Shown one piece after another: positions 1 to 8,101 of a stretch of 64,000 bases of DNA; the first letter of the stretch is position 1; the number at the start of each line of letters is the position of its first letter. Source of the DNA: Fimbriimonadales bacterium (GTDB lineage: Bacteria > Armatimonadota > Fimbriimonadia > Fimbriimonadales > GBS-DC); assembly GCA_026003075.1 (NCBI GenBank), contig BPGO01000004.1:1-64000 (forward strand), written 5' to 3'. Position numbers and translations under genes: made by a program. The notes beneath the pieces are model-generated. The model searched no databases and was not told the DNA's origin. It saw only the letters and a program-made list of their open reading frames with translations.

Positions 1-15
1 TTGACAGCCCATAAG

Positions 16-23
16 GGTACAAT
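16..23 (+). promoter_or_regulatory. -10 box of the DUF433 gene
   Basis: GGTACAAT ends 6 nt before the ATG at 30. Transcription would begin at or next to the start codon, so the message is probably leaderless. The TTGACA at 1-6 is too close (11 nt spacer to TACAAT) to be a normal -35 element. Confidence 0.55.
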
Positions 24-29
24 TGCACT

Positions 30-263
30 ATGACGCGCGAGGAGCTGCTGCAGCGGATTGTGGTAGACCCTGACCTCTGCTTCGGCAAGCCCTGTATTCG
101 GGGACATCGTATCTGGGTCGCGCTCATCTTAGACCTGCTGGCGAGCGGGATGAGCGTCGAGGACATCCTGCGCGAATATCCGCAGCTGGAAGAGGCGGAC
201 ATTCGCGCTTGCCTTGCCTACGCCGCCGAGATGGCGCGTGAACAGATTATGGCGGTCGGTTGA
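30..263 (+). CDS. DUF433-family antitoxin
   Basis: This 77-residue protein has the DUF433 layout: an N-terminal strand with 'VDPDLCFGKPCIRGHRI', then a helix-turn-helix-like part containing 'SVEDILREYPQLEEADIRACLAYA'. DUF433 proteins usually act as the DNA-binding antitoxin beside a DUF5615 PIN-like toxin. The next gene overlaps its stop by one base (TGATG) and keeps both ends of a DUF5615 protein, which supports the assignment. It has its own -10 box with almost no leader. Because the partner has lost its core, this antitoxin may now be solitary. Family assignment is firm; the function in this host is inferred. Confidence 0.85.
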   Translation: MTREELLQRIVVDPDLCFGKPCIRGHRIWVALILDLLASGMSVEDILREYPQLEEADIRACLAYAAEMAREQIMAVG

Positions 264-445
264 TGCGTCTCAAGCTCGATGAGAACCTGGGGGAAAGCGC
301 GGTGCTGCGCTTGCCCGCCCAAGCCAGTCTGCAGGACATCCTTGCGTTGGCGCGTTCACTGATTGCAGGGCTGAAATCAACCCCTATTGAAGGGCAGCTC
401 TGGATTGTCCAGCGTGGGCGTATTCGGAGGTATTCAGGGCGTTAG
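263..445 (+). pseudogene. DUF5615 PIN-like toxin with internal deletion
   Basis: The ATG at 263 overlaps the upstream TGA by one base. The 60-residue product starts with 'MRLKLDENLG', the typical DUF5615 opening, and ends with 'PIEGQLWIVQRGRIRRY', the typical closing segment. The join falls directly at 'ESAVLRLPAQ', which in full proteins lies roughly 60 residues further on. Full-length members are about 110-120 residues, so about half is missing, including the central acidic nuclease residues. The reading frame is intact across the deletion. It is probably an inactive relic that might still bind the antitoxin. An alternative TTG start at 260 adds one residue. Confidence 0.75.
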
Positions 446-542
446 CCTGAATCGCCTCTTTTTCCGAAGCGGGCGTGTTTGCTGGCGCCCTCAGCCGAAA
501 CTGGCGGTAATTGCAAGAGGGTATCGCTCCTTCTTGTTTTGT

Positions 543-1589
543 TTAATTGGTTCCAAACCTATAGATTGGGGAGAGCGGTGGCCAGATCCCAGGTCCTACC
601 CTCCACTTCCCTTGCAGGGGGTAGAGCCTCTCCCCACTCGTTGTTTCAAGCAATACAAGTTCAAAATCGAGCCGTTTTTCATCTTGCGGATAGAACCGTT
701 TGAGTTCGGGCTCCACGGGAACAAAACGCGCTCCGATAAACAGCGCCCACCGACCCTCCTGCGACACATCTTGAGGAAAAATCCGCCCCCATGGGTGTTC
801 CCACGACCTCAACAAGCATTGAGAGCGTCCCTCGCGCCACTGCAGATAGAGATCGGGGCGGTCATCCCACCCATCGTGCGCGTTTCGTAGAACCCCAAAC
901 GGGGCTACCTTCAAGCGCATCCGATTATCACGCGAATAGGCATACACCTTGTTGCCCTGATCCAGAGGAGACGCGAGCCGAAAGTGTGGGTTCAGCAAAT
1001 CCCAACGGGTGTGAATCTGCTGCGCCTCCTGCTGCGTCAAGCGACGACGCTGGCGAGCGATTACATCCTGAACATAGTAAGCCACTTCGAAGTGAGGGCG
1101 TTTGCCTTTTATGACGCTGTACCACACCCGACGGCTATCGGGATACCAACCGAAAATGCTTACACTGTCTTTTGCAAGGGACCACTGCTTCTCGCGCTGT
1201 ACCTCAAAGCACCTTAGGGAGCCATCCACCAAATTTTTACCGACCAGATAGCGGCTGTTAGGGGAGAACCGACATTGATAATATTCGCCGACCTTCGAAA
1301 GTTTCCGGAACTTGGGCTTGCCGACCTCACCGAGATAGGTACGGTCGCCAGTCATGTAGTAATAGCGGTAGTCAGGTGAAAAACCATCATCGCGGAACTC
1401 TATATCTCCGATAACGAACAGTTTTTTGAAAGTAATCTGCCCTTTTTCGAGTCTGTAGGAGCGCAGCTCGTACCAATCTGGTGGGCGGTAGTAATCATTC
1501 TCGTTCAGCGGCGTCTTGCGAATTGCCTGCATCGCTTCCCAGCAAATAGGGGGTATCTGTTCCGTTGATGGCTCTTTGGCAAATAACAT
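543..1589 (-). CDS. Predicted beta-propeller (TolB/WD40-like) protein
   Basis: The product is about 348 residues and I do not recognise a specific family. It contains several spaced blade-like segments such as 'FSPDYRYYYMTGD', 'FSPNSRYLVGKN' and 'YPDSRRVWYSV', which resemble the D-G-R/Y-V strands of TolB or WD40-type propellers. No signal peptide is obvious. The start at 1589 is chosen because GGAGGTGAT lies 5 nt before that ATG; a GTG at 1598 would overlap the upstream stop. It is the last gene of a leftward run that follows the dockerin/FN3 gene almost without gap, so it is probably co-transcribed with it. Function unknown. Confidence 0.6.
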   Translation of the reverse strand: MLFAKEPSTEQIPPICWEAMQAIRKTPLNENDYYRPPDWYELRSYRLEKGQITFKKLFVIGDIEFRDDGFSPDYRYYYMTGDRTYLGEVGKPKFRKLSKVGEYYQCRFSPNSRYLVGKNLVDGSLRCFEVQREKQWSLAKDSVSIFGWYPDSRRVWYSVIKGKRPHFEVAYYVQDVIARQRRRLTQQEAQQIHTRWDLLNPHFRLASPLDQGNKVYAYSRDNRMRLKVAPFGVLRNAHDGWDDRPDLYLQWREGRSQCLLRSWEHPWGRIFPQDVSQEGRWALFIGARFVPVEPELKRFYPQDEKRLDFELVLLETTSGERLYPLQGKWRVGPGIWPPLSPIYRFGTN

Positions 1590-1594
1590 CGGGA

Positions 1595-3476
1595 TCACCT
1601 CCGAAGATCAATTGAGACAGTTCTTTCACGATACCATCGCTCGGGCTGAAGATAGGTCGCTCTTACAATGGTATCGTTAGGAAAGTTTCGCACCTCATCG
1701 GTTATGTCCGGAGTCCACCACTGCCAGCCGCCTTGACGGTAGACCTGCATCACGGGATAGAGATCCTGAATATCGAAAAGTGGCTGGTAGGCAACACCGA
1801 GGTTGAGCAGATAGGAACCACTCAATTCGTAGCCAAATGGGTCGTTTTCACCTATGCCGTTTTGAGCAATAGAAATTACTCGCCGAACCCTAACCCCTGT
1901 GTTGGGCACGGCACGCGCACGAGCTACGAAAAGATGCTCCAAGACATACTCCTCAGGCTCACCCAAAAGCACTCGATACACTACCACATGGAGCTGAACT
2001 ATCTTGGCACGCCCAATAGGGAGCAGATCGAGGTCAACATAGAAGCCGTAATAGGCTTCTTGCCCCAGTTGGTCATACCGAATATGGTTCTTGGGATTAT
2101 TTGAATCGCCTACGATAGGAAAGTATCGTTCATCTTTCCCTTCTCGAACCTTTAGATAAGGAACCCATCGGTCGTAGGAAGGCGCACCATATTCCTCCCC
2201 TGTCTGTCGATGTCTATTTCCCCGCCCCGCGGGGTGAAAAGCAATACCACCTTCCATGTCTACATTCCCGAAAGCGATCCCGAAGTAGACATGCGGAGTG
2301 TCTCTCGTGGAAGCATGTGTGGCTGGATTGACATGAATGTAGAAAATATTCAAGGAAGGATTTCTGGGGGGAGGGATAAAGAAGCGTCCTCGCGTTCCTG
2401 TGCTTTGCGAGGGTCCACTCGTTCTCACTCGGCGGTAAGGACCTGTATGATCTTTTCCTACGCGCTGCGTGGGTTGAAGCAAAAGTCCATCCACTGTTTC
2501 AATCGTGCTCGCCGACTCGTTGAAGACAAATGGCGCAGTGGCTTGAGCCTGACGACCTTCACCACTGATTTCTGTGTAGTACCGCCCCTCGGGAGACACC
2601 ACACTCAGGTCGCCGAACGGGTAACCCAAAGCTTGACGGATTGCGGGGATGATTTGATTGACATCCTCACTATCCCACGGGATTGCCCCCACATGGGGCA
2701 CGGCACTATCCTCCTCCGAAGGCGCACTCCAGACCCCGTTGTACTCCGCCTCCACCACAAAATAGTACTCCTGATCCGAAACCAATCCCTCTACCGTAAA
2801 CCGACGCGCATCCGCAGGCAGCACGCCCGACGCATTCGGGTACACCCCGCTTGCCGTACCCCAGCGCACCCGATACCCTGTCGCGCCTCGGCACCTCGTC
2901 CCAATACACCGTCACTTTGTTCGCTCCCGTCGGCGCCGCAAAAACCCACGGCGCCTCCGTAATGATTCTACCCTCCGTCCGCAACCAGCGACCCGCATCG
3001 GCAGGAAACGCCCGCACCGTGTAGACCCCCACGGGGAGGTTGGTTAGCTCTACCTGCGTGTCGGAACCCCCCACCGAGAAGGTGTACTCATAAATCGGAA
3101 CATTCGGGTCGTTCTCGCTGCCCACAGGCTTGACCTGCACCTTCACGGGTTGATCTGCACCTGACCAATCGCCCAAACGCACAGTCAGGGACACACGAAA
3201 CACTCCCGACGCAGATGCCCCTTGCTGCCCTTGATTGAACATCGTAATCAACAGATCGGCATCATCCACACTGCCATCGCCGTTCAGGTCTTCGGGACAG
3301 CCCGATGGACACGATTGCCCCATCACAAACAATACGGCTAACAGATCCGCATCGTCAATCGTGCTATCGCCGTTCACATCGCCATTGGTCAGGATGAGGG
3401 TTGGCGTTTGCGCCAGGCTCCACCCAAGCGTTCCTACGAGCAACCCCATCGCCCAAAGCCGCCGAACAGTTTTCAT
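1595..3476 (-). pseudogene. Secreted dockerin-like/FN3 protein, frameshifted
   Basis: The start at 3476 follows AGGAGG and encodes a signal peptide (residues 1-23, ending 'GWSLAQ'). Next come two dockerin-like calcium loops, 'DVNGDSTIDDADLLAVLF' and 'DLNGDGSVDDADLLITMF', here at the N-terminus. A fibronectin type III-like domain begins with 'APTGANKVTVYWDEVP'. Near 2885-2891 the frame shifts by one base: the downstream frame resumes with 'ATGYRVRWGT' and runs 424 residues to 1595. The whole interval is 3n+1 long, as expected for one extra base. The C-terminal part is a large beta-rich extracellular region of unknown type. The shift may be a real mutation or a sequencing error in a GGCGCG context. 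The 40-nt repeat upstream is shared with the neighbouring HAF gene. Confidence 0.75.
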
Positions 3477-3523
3477 CCCGCAGAACCTCCTATCTCCCAA
3501 AATCACCATTTTTGGGGAAAATC

Positions 3524-3563
3524 GGCAAAATCAGATATTTTTGCGGGGTGAACGGTTTTGCTC
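3524..3563 (-). promoter_or_regulatory. 40-nt shared upstream repeat, copy 1
   Basis: This block matches 5117-5156 at 38 of 40 positions. Both copies sit upstream of leftward genes for secreted dockerin-like proteins and just after the preceding gene or terminator. On the minus strand it contains the partial palindrome GCAAAA-N8-TTTTGC and another GCAAAA half-site. It is best explained as a shared promoter/operator. Confidence 0.55.
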
Positions 3564-3630
3564 ATTTCTGCCCACCCGCCACGCGACGACCGCTCCCTGA
3601 CAGTAGAAATGTCTAAAGGGGTAGAGGTCT

Positions 3631-3680
3631 AAAAAACAGCGGGGCAGGAAGGACATTATGCCCCCATCCTGCCCTGCTGC
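3631..3680 (-). terminator. Intrinsic terminator after the HAF-dockerin gene
   Basis: On the minus strand GCAGGGCAGGA pairs with TCCTGCCCCGC and is followed by a run of six T. It lies 14 nt after the stop of the gene at 3694-5037, so the downstream dockerin/FN3 gene needs its own promoter. Confidence 0.75.
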
Positions 3681-3693
3681 TGGAAATAGGGGT

Positions 3694-5037
3694 TTAACAC
3701 CCCTGCCCGAAGTTGAACAGCACGATTAACAGGTCGGCGTCGTCGACGATGCCGTCTTTATTGATATCCTCGTGGCGGGTGTAGCCAGTGCCCGGTGTAC
3801 CAAAGGCGAATAGTACGGCTAATAAGTCGTTATCATCGATGCAGCTGTCGCCGTTCGTATCGCCCTCACGCCAAGTGTCCAGCATAAATGCCTCGTCTTG
3901 GGCTTCCCCTGGAGGGCGGCTGTACCAGCGTCCCCTTCCGACAATATAACGCCCATCAGCAGAAAGCGAATATGCTCTCTTCAACATCCCCCCGCTAACT
4001 CCTGCATAGATTGCGTTCAAGTCTTCTACCTGAGTGGTCGCCGTCTCCAAACGCCACCGCAGTGCTTTTCCAGCGCCACCAGCGTCATATCCAACTATGA
4101 TATTGCCTCGAATGGCGACGGCGTAAGCGGGCGAGGAGGCATTGAGCCTGGCCAAGGGTTCAGCGATCCAGTTGTTCGCCGCGCGCCACATCACCGGGTA
4201 GTCGATATCAGTATCGATGTACCCCACTGCCACCATGCCATCCTCTGACAGATCCCCTACATAAGTATTGTCGCCAAGATAAATCTGAGAAATCTCACCG
4301 TTTGGGTGAAGAATCCAGATCCCGGAACCCCTCCGGGATCCATTGCTGAAAGCAGCATAGATAGCAATCGTCTTTGCATCCTCGGAAATAGCGGTTGCCT
4401 GTCCATAATACAAAAAGGGGAGTCCGGGATACGCCACCACGGTAATCGGGTTATTGCCAAGTTCCCAAACTGCAGGATCTGGCAAATCCCACCGAGATCC
4501 CCCTGCAGGCGTTGCTCTGCCTACTGCGTGTGTGGCGCTGCGATTCATATCAACCGCAGTAGCAAAGTATGGTATATTGGGCAGGAAAAACCGTGCGCCG
4601 CTCACAGCATCCCATACAAATCCAGTGTCGATTTGGCGGCACGCTGGATCACAAACTACCCTCACGATATTTCCGAGGATGACAGACCCGTCTCGAGAGA
4701 CACGGATTGCAGATGATTGCCGGATCGTTGGATGGTTCAAATCTAAGACGCGCTGGATGGTCCCCTCGTATGGATGCCATACCACATCATACCACCATCC
4801 CTGCACCGCCTCATACTCAGATCTACCTACGACGACCCGTCCGTCTTCAGAGACATCATAGGCTGCACTTGGACGCTCCTCCCCATAGTAGGGTGGATAC
4901 AGAGTACCCAGCCAGTAAACTCGCTGGGCGTTGAGCGCCAACACGCTGTCCAGCAGGAGTAGAATCAGCAACGCCGTGCGTACACTAATCATCGCCACGC
5001 ATTTACTTGCCTTCGTCATTCGTTGCTTCTGTTGCAT
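3694..5037 (-). CDS. Secreted HAF-repeat protein with C-terminal dockerin-like pair
   Basis: The start at 5037 follows GGAGGTATACGAAG; the N-terminus is basic and then hydrophobic ('TALLILLLLDSVLA'), a signal peptide. The 447-residue product carries repeated units such as 'AYDVSEDGRVVVG', 'AIRVSRDGSVILG' and 'AYSLSADGRYIVG', typical of the extracellular HAF repeat family, probably a beta-propeller. The C-terminus has two dockerin-like loops, 'DTNGDSCIDDNDLLAVLF' and 'DINKDGIVDDADLLIVLF', ending in a Cys. Secretion to the cell surface or outside is inferred. It lies just downstream of a small sigma factor gene, with a 40-nt regulatory repeat between them and a strong terminator after it. No cohesin gene is visible here, so dockerin-mediated docking cannot be claimed. 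Confidence 0.8.
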   Translation of the reverse strand: MQQKQRMTKASKCVAMISVRTALLILLLLDSVLALNAQRVYWLGTLYPPYYGEERPSAAYDVSEDGRVVVGRSEYEAVQGWWYDVVWHPYEGTIQRVLDLNHPTIRQSSAIRVSRDGSVILGNIVRVVCDPACRQIDTGFVWDAVSGARFFLPNIPYFATAVDMNRSATHAVGRATPAGGSRWDLPDPAVWELGNNPITVVAYPGLPFLYYGQATAISEDAKTIAIYAAFSNGSRRGSGIWILHPNGEISQIYLGDNTYVGDLSEDGMVAVGYIDTDIDYPVMWRAANNWIAEPLARLNASSPAYAVAIRGNIIVGYDAGGAGKALRWRLETATTQVEDLNAIYAGVSGGMLKRAYSLSADGRYIVGRGRWYSRPPGEAQDEAFMLDTWREGDTNGDSCIDDNDLLAVLFAFGTPGTGYTRHEDINKDGIVDDADLLIVLFNFGQGC

Positions 5038-5116
5038 CTTCGTATACCTCCAATAATAGAATCCCCCGAAAGGGGCAAAATGTGACAGGGGGAAGGGGCA
5101 ATTTGGGGGGAAATTG

Positions 5117-5156
5117 GGCAAAATCAGGTATTTTTGCGGGGTGAATGGTTTTGCTC
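5117..5156 (-). promoter_or_regulatory. 40-nt shared upstream repeat, copy 2
   Basis: Second copy of the block at 3524-3563 with two differences. It lies between the stop of the sigma gene (5159) and the start of the HAF gene (5037), about 80 nt before that start. The partial palindrome GCAAAA-N8-TTTTGC is conserved. Confidence 0.55.
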
Positions 5157-5158
5157 CT

Positions 5159-5629
5159 TCACTCCACCCCCAGCAGTTGGCGCAAACGGTGGCGGGCGCG
5201 GCGCAACCGCTGACGCAGGCAATCCTCCCGAACGCCCCACTCCTGCACCAAATCCTTGACCGAACAGCCCTCCCCATCACACCGCCAGAGCAATTCCCGA
5301 TCCGCAGGCGACAGCCGTTCCAACGCCTCGCGCAACGCCAGCGCCTGAACCGAGGGCGGCTCTACGGCGTAGCCCATAGTCTCTTCCATAGGCACGGTGG
5401 CGCACTGTTGCCGTAGGATCAAAAAATCTGCCAAGACGCCCCACAGCACACAACGGTAGTAAGCTTCGGAAAGCACACCCCCACGCTGAAGAACCCGCAG
5501 CAGGCGCAGGCGCATCTCCGCCGCGCAATCTTCAGCGTCTGCTGCGCTGAGCCCTTTTCCGCGATAAAAATGCATAGCGCTGTTATGCCAGCGTTGAACC
5601 GCTTCGATAACTTCGGTGGGCAGCTCCAT
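5159..5629 (-). CDS. Small sigma-70 family (ECF-like) sigma factor
   Basis: The 156-residue product has an N-terminal helical part matching sigma region 2, with 'AADAEDCAAEMRLRLLRVL' (compare the core-binding 'AEDLVQETFLRLW' type), and a C-terminal region 4 helix-turn-helix, 'CSVKDLVQEWGVREDCLRQR' followed by 'LRRARHRLRQLL'. That is the size and order of ECF sigma factors. The start at 5629 follows GGAGGTAAGCC. It precedes genes for secreted HAF and dockerin proteins on the same strand, so it may control them through the shared 40-nt repeats. No anti-sigma gene is adjacent. Confidence 0.75.
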   Translation of the reverse strand: MELPTEVIEAVQRWHNSAMHFYRGKGLSAADAEDCAAEMRLRLLRVLQRGGVLSEAYYRCVLWGVLADFLILRQQCATVPMEETMGYAVEPPSVQALALREALERLSPADRELLWRCDGEGCSVKDLVQEWGVREDCLRQRLRRARHRLRQLLGVE

Positions 5630-5733
5630 GGCTTACCTCCATAAGTCATATTACTAATACACCAGTTCTACGAAGAATCCTGCTACTGGGAAGTCGAGGC
5701 TACTGGCGCTGTCTCAAGCCGTTATAGTGCGAA

Positions 5734-5741
5734 GGTATAAT
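5734..5741 (+). promoter_or_regulatory. -10 box of the restriction-modification operon
   Basis: GGTATAAT ends 7 nt before the ATG at 5749, which predicts a leaderless message for the methyltransferase. Confidence 0.6.
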
Positions 5742-5748
5742 CCAGCCG

Positions 5749-6561
5749 ATGATGCGCTACTATGAACTTGCGGAGCCGGAGTGTTGTCTGTATAATGTGG
5801 ATGTTCTCCAAGCGTCGCTGGAGCCGAACTCTATCGATTTGATTGTCACTTCGCCGCCGTATAATGTGGCGGTTGTTTATGGCACGCATCGCGACGATCT
5901 GAGCTACACGGAATATCTCCAGTTTTGTGAGGCGTGGCTAGCACGCTGTTATGAGTGGCTCAAGCCGGATGGACGGTTCTGCCTTAATATTCCATTAGAT
6001 AAAAACAAGGGTGGGCAGCAGAGCGTGGGCGCGGACATCACGACGCTTGCCAAACGCATAGGCTTTCACTATCACTCCACTATCGTATGGAACGAGGGGA
6101 ACATCTCTCGTCGTACGGCGTGGGGGTCGTGGCTCAGCGCTTCTGCGCCCTATGTGATTGCCCCCGTGGAACTGATTGTAGTACTCTATAAGTACGAATG
6201 GAAGAAAACTTCTGGCTCAAAGCAGTCGGATATCACCACCGAAGAGTTCATGGAGTGGACAAATGGGTTATGGACATTCAATGGCGAAAGTCGCAAGCGC
6301 GTCGGACACCCTGCGCCCTTTCCGCTGGAACTGCCCAAACGCTGTATCAAGCTCTTCAGCTATGTGGGGGATGTCGTTTTAGACCCCTTTGCAGGCAGTG
6401 GAACCACCTTAATTGCCGCGTTAATGCATGGACGTCGCGCCGTTGGTCTTGAGATTGAGCCTGCCTACTGTGAGCTCGCTCGCCAGCGTATTGAAGAGTA
6501 CCTCCGCTCACGCCAGTTAACGCTCGATATCGCTGAGGAGCGTGTTGTTTATGAGCCATAA
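5749..6561 (+). CDS. Site-specific DNA methyltransferase (N4/N6, beta class)
   Basis: The 270-residue protein has the catalytic motif 'TSPPYN' at residues 34-39 and the AdoMet-binding motif 'DPFAGSGTT' at 212-220, with the target-recognition part between them. This order defines the beta class of amino-methyltransferases; a T/S-PP-Y motif favours N4-cytosine but does not exclude N6-adenine. The next gene overlaps its 3' end by 11 nt and encodes an HNH nuclease, so the pair forms a type II restriction-modification system. Placing the methylase first would protect host DNA before nuclease appears. The recognition sequence cannot be read from the gene. Confidence 0.88.
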   Translation: MMRYYELAEPECCLYNVDVLQASLEPNSIDLIVTSPPYNVAVVYGTHRDDLSYTEYLQFCEAWLARCYEWLKPDGRFCLNIPLDKNKGGQQSVGADITTLAKRIGFHYHSTIVWNEGNISRRTAWGSWLSASAPYVIAPVELIVVLYKYEWKKTSGSKQSDITTEEFMEWTNGLWTFNGESRKRVGHPAPFPLELPKRCIKLFSYVGDVVLDPFAGSGTTLIAALMHGRRAVGLEIEPAYCELARQRIEEYLRSRQLTLDIAEERVVYEP

Positions 6562-7144
6562 ACCACGAAAAACAATTCGCCAACTGGTGCAAGAGTACTT
6601 CCAACAGCATCCGAATCAAGACCTCGAACACGGACCTGTCGTGGATTGGGTCACAGAGCAGTGGATGCTACAAGGAAGTAAGACGCCGCCACGAGATCCG
6701 TGGCGCACGATGCGCAAGCTCCATCAGGAAGGTTGGCTCATCAAGGTTCGCAAAGGCGTCTATCGATACGACCCTGAAACGGCTGGCAAGATAGCGCTGG
6801 ACGATTTTACGCCTGAACAGAAGCAGATAATCTTGGAACGCGATAACTACCGCTGTGTCATCTGTGGCAAGGGAAAAGCAGACGGTGTTGAATTGCATGT
6901 AGACCACATCAAGCCTCGCCATCTGGGTGGGCAGTCTGTGGTAGAAAATGGTCAGACGCTATGCGCTCAGTGTAATTTCCGCAAGAAGGTCTATAAACAA
7001 ACAGAAACGGGCAAACGCATGTTTATACGCCTGCTTGAGTTAGCCGAACGCGAAGGCGATGAGAAAACAGCGCGTTTTTGCAAGGCAGTGCTGAAAGTTT
7101 ACGAAGAACACGGTGTTAACGATCATATTCGTTGGGAAGATTAA
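6551..7144 (+). CDS. HNH restriction endonuclease with winged-helix-like N-terminus
   Basis: The start at 6551 lies inside the end of the methyltransferase gene, which implies translational coupling. Residues 1-75 look like a winged-helix DNA-binding region ('RTMRKLHQEGWLIKVRKGVYRY'). The HNH nuclease domain follows, with C102-x2-C105, 'HVDHIKPRHLGG' (D118-H119), N133 and C138-x2-C141, the usual beta-beta-alpha metal fold with a structural zinc. The product is 197 residues. With the upstream methylase it is the likely restriction partner; a standalone homing-type nuclease is less likely given the overlap. A transposase relic just downstream suggests transfer. Confidence 0.8.
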   Translation: MSHKPRKTIRQLVQEYFQQHPNQDLEHGPVVDWVTEQWMLQGSKTPPRDPWRTMRKLHQEGWLIKVRKGVYRYDPETAGKIALDDFTPEQKQIILERDNYRCVICGKGKADGVELHVDHIKPRHLGGQSVVENGQTLCAQCNFRKKVYKQTETGKRMFIRLLELAEREGDEKTARFCKAVLKVYEEHGVNDHIRWED

Positions 7145-7149
7145 CGTTG

Positions 7150-7540
7150 TCCATACCCGCGAGGATGACCCCGCTTGGGGGGTAGCAGACTGAGGCGCAC
7201 GCAGATACAACACACCGTTGGAACGTAAACGCACCAAACACACCGCGTTGACACTGCACAAACACAACTGCAGAAACTGCTTGCCGTTGCTGTATTTGGC
7301 GTCTGCGATAAACAGGTTGAGTGTCCTCTGGAAAAGAGGTTGTCGGGTTCTCACATCCCTGCTGGGGGACGTATTCGTTTTGGGGGTGGCGATTCCTGCT
7401 GGGGGCATCTTCTGTGTAAGGACTGTTGGGATTCCCTGTTGGATTGTTAAAACGGCTCTAAGTGCGACCAGCATTATTATCTGACTCAGATTTTCGTTCG
7501 CCCGTCCGATGGAACTAAACGCTAAACGATAGGGTATCAT
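7150..7540 (-). pseudogene. DDE transposase remnant
   Basis: The minus strand of this otherwise empty interval reads 'MIPYRLAFSSIGRANENLSQ' at its start and later 'LFIADAKYSNGKQFLQLC' and 'CLVRLRSNGVLY'. The latter two resemble the second catalytic-Asp segment and the following 'LVRLR-NRVLY' strand of DDE transposases of IS elements. The N-terminal part and the final Glu region are missing, and no clear terminal inverted repeats were found. It separates the restriction-modification genes from recX and is probably a relic of the event that brought them in. Confidence 0.45.
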
Positions 7541-7610
7541 CAATTGAACCATCTTCCGTTGGATGCGAGTGTCGCCTTGAAGCGTCCGTCGTTCTGGAGG
7601 CAGGCGAGCG

Positions 7611-8075
7611 ATGCAGGAGCATTCGGAACGCCTGGCGCAGGCGATTGCGCAGTCGCTGCGCTGGCTACGAATCCGCGATCTCTCAACTCGTGAACTGGCG
7701 CAGCGATTAGCAGCCAAAGGATACAGCGATTCGGAGACTCGCGACGCCATCGAATGGCTTCGCGCCGAAGGCTATCTCTCCGACGAGCGTCTGGCTCAGC
7801 GCTTGATCGAGCGCTACACCGAGGAGCAGCCCTCGGGTCGCCTGCGTATCGAGCAAGAGTTCGCCCGCCGCGGCTTACACCCGCCCCCCTTGGAGGGCGA
7901 TGAGGAGAGCCGCGCCGTGCGCGCTCTTCAGGAGCGTTTCGGCGAGCCACCCGCCGTATCGACGCCGCGCGAAGCAGCACGCTGGTTCCGCTTCCTGGTG
8001 CAGCGCGGCTTCGAGCCCGAACTCGCTCAGAATGCCCTGCGCCGCTGGAACCCGCGCCTGAACGACGAACCCTAA
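7611..8075 (+). CDS. recX: RecX-family regulatory protein
   Basis: The 154-residue protein is made of repeated three-helix units typical of RecX: 'STRELAQRLAAKGYSDSETR' followed by 'AIEWLRAEGYLSDERLAQRL'. RecX binds RecA filaments and limits their activity in recombination and the SOS response. It is slightly shorter and more divergent in its C-terminal third than usual. recA is not in this window. It is followed 26 nt later by rny behind a clear AAGGAGG ribosome site. Confidence 0.8.
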   Translation: MQEHSERLAQAIAQSLRWLRIRDLSTRELAQRLAAKGYSDSETRDAIEWLRAEGYLSDERLAQRLIERYTEEQPSGRLRIEQEFARRGLHPPPLEGDEESRAVRALQERFGEPPAVSTPREAARWFRFLVQRGFEPELAQNALRRWNPRLNDEP

Positions 8076-8101
8076 CCCAAATACGCTCAAGGAGGTTTAC
8101 T

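Noticed and set aside
1-23. TTGACA at 1-6 as the -35 partner of the -10 box at 16-23
   Set aside because: The spacer to TACAAT is only 11 nt, far from the usual 16-18.
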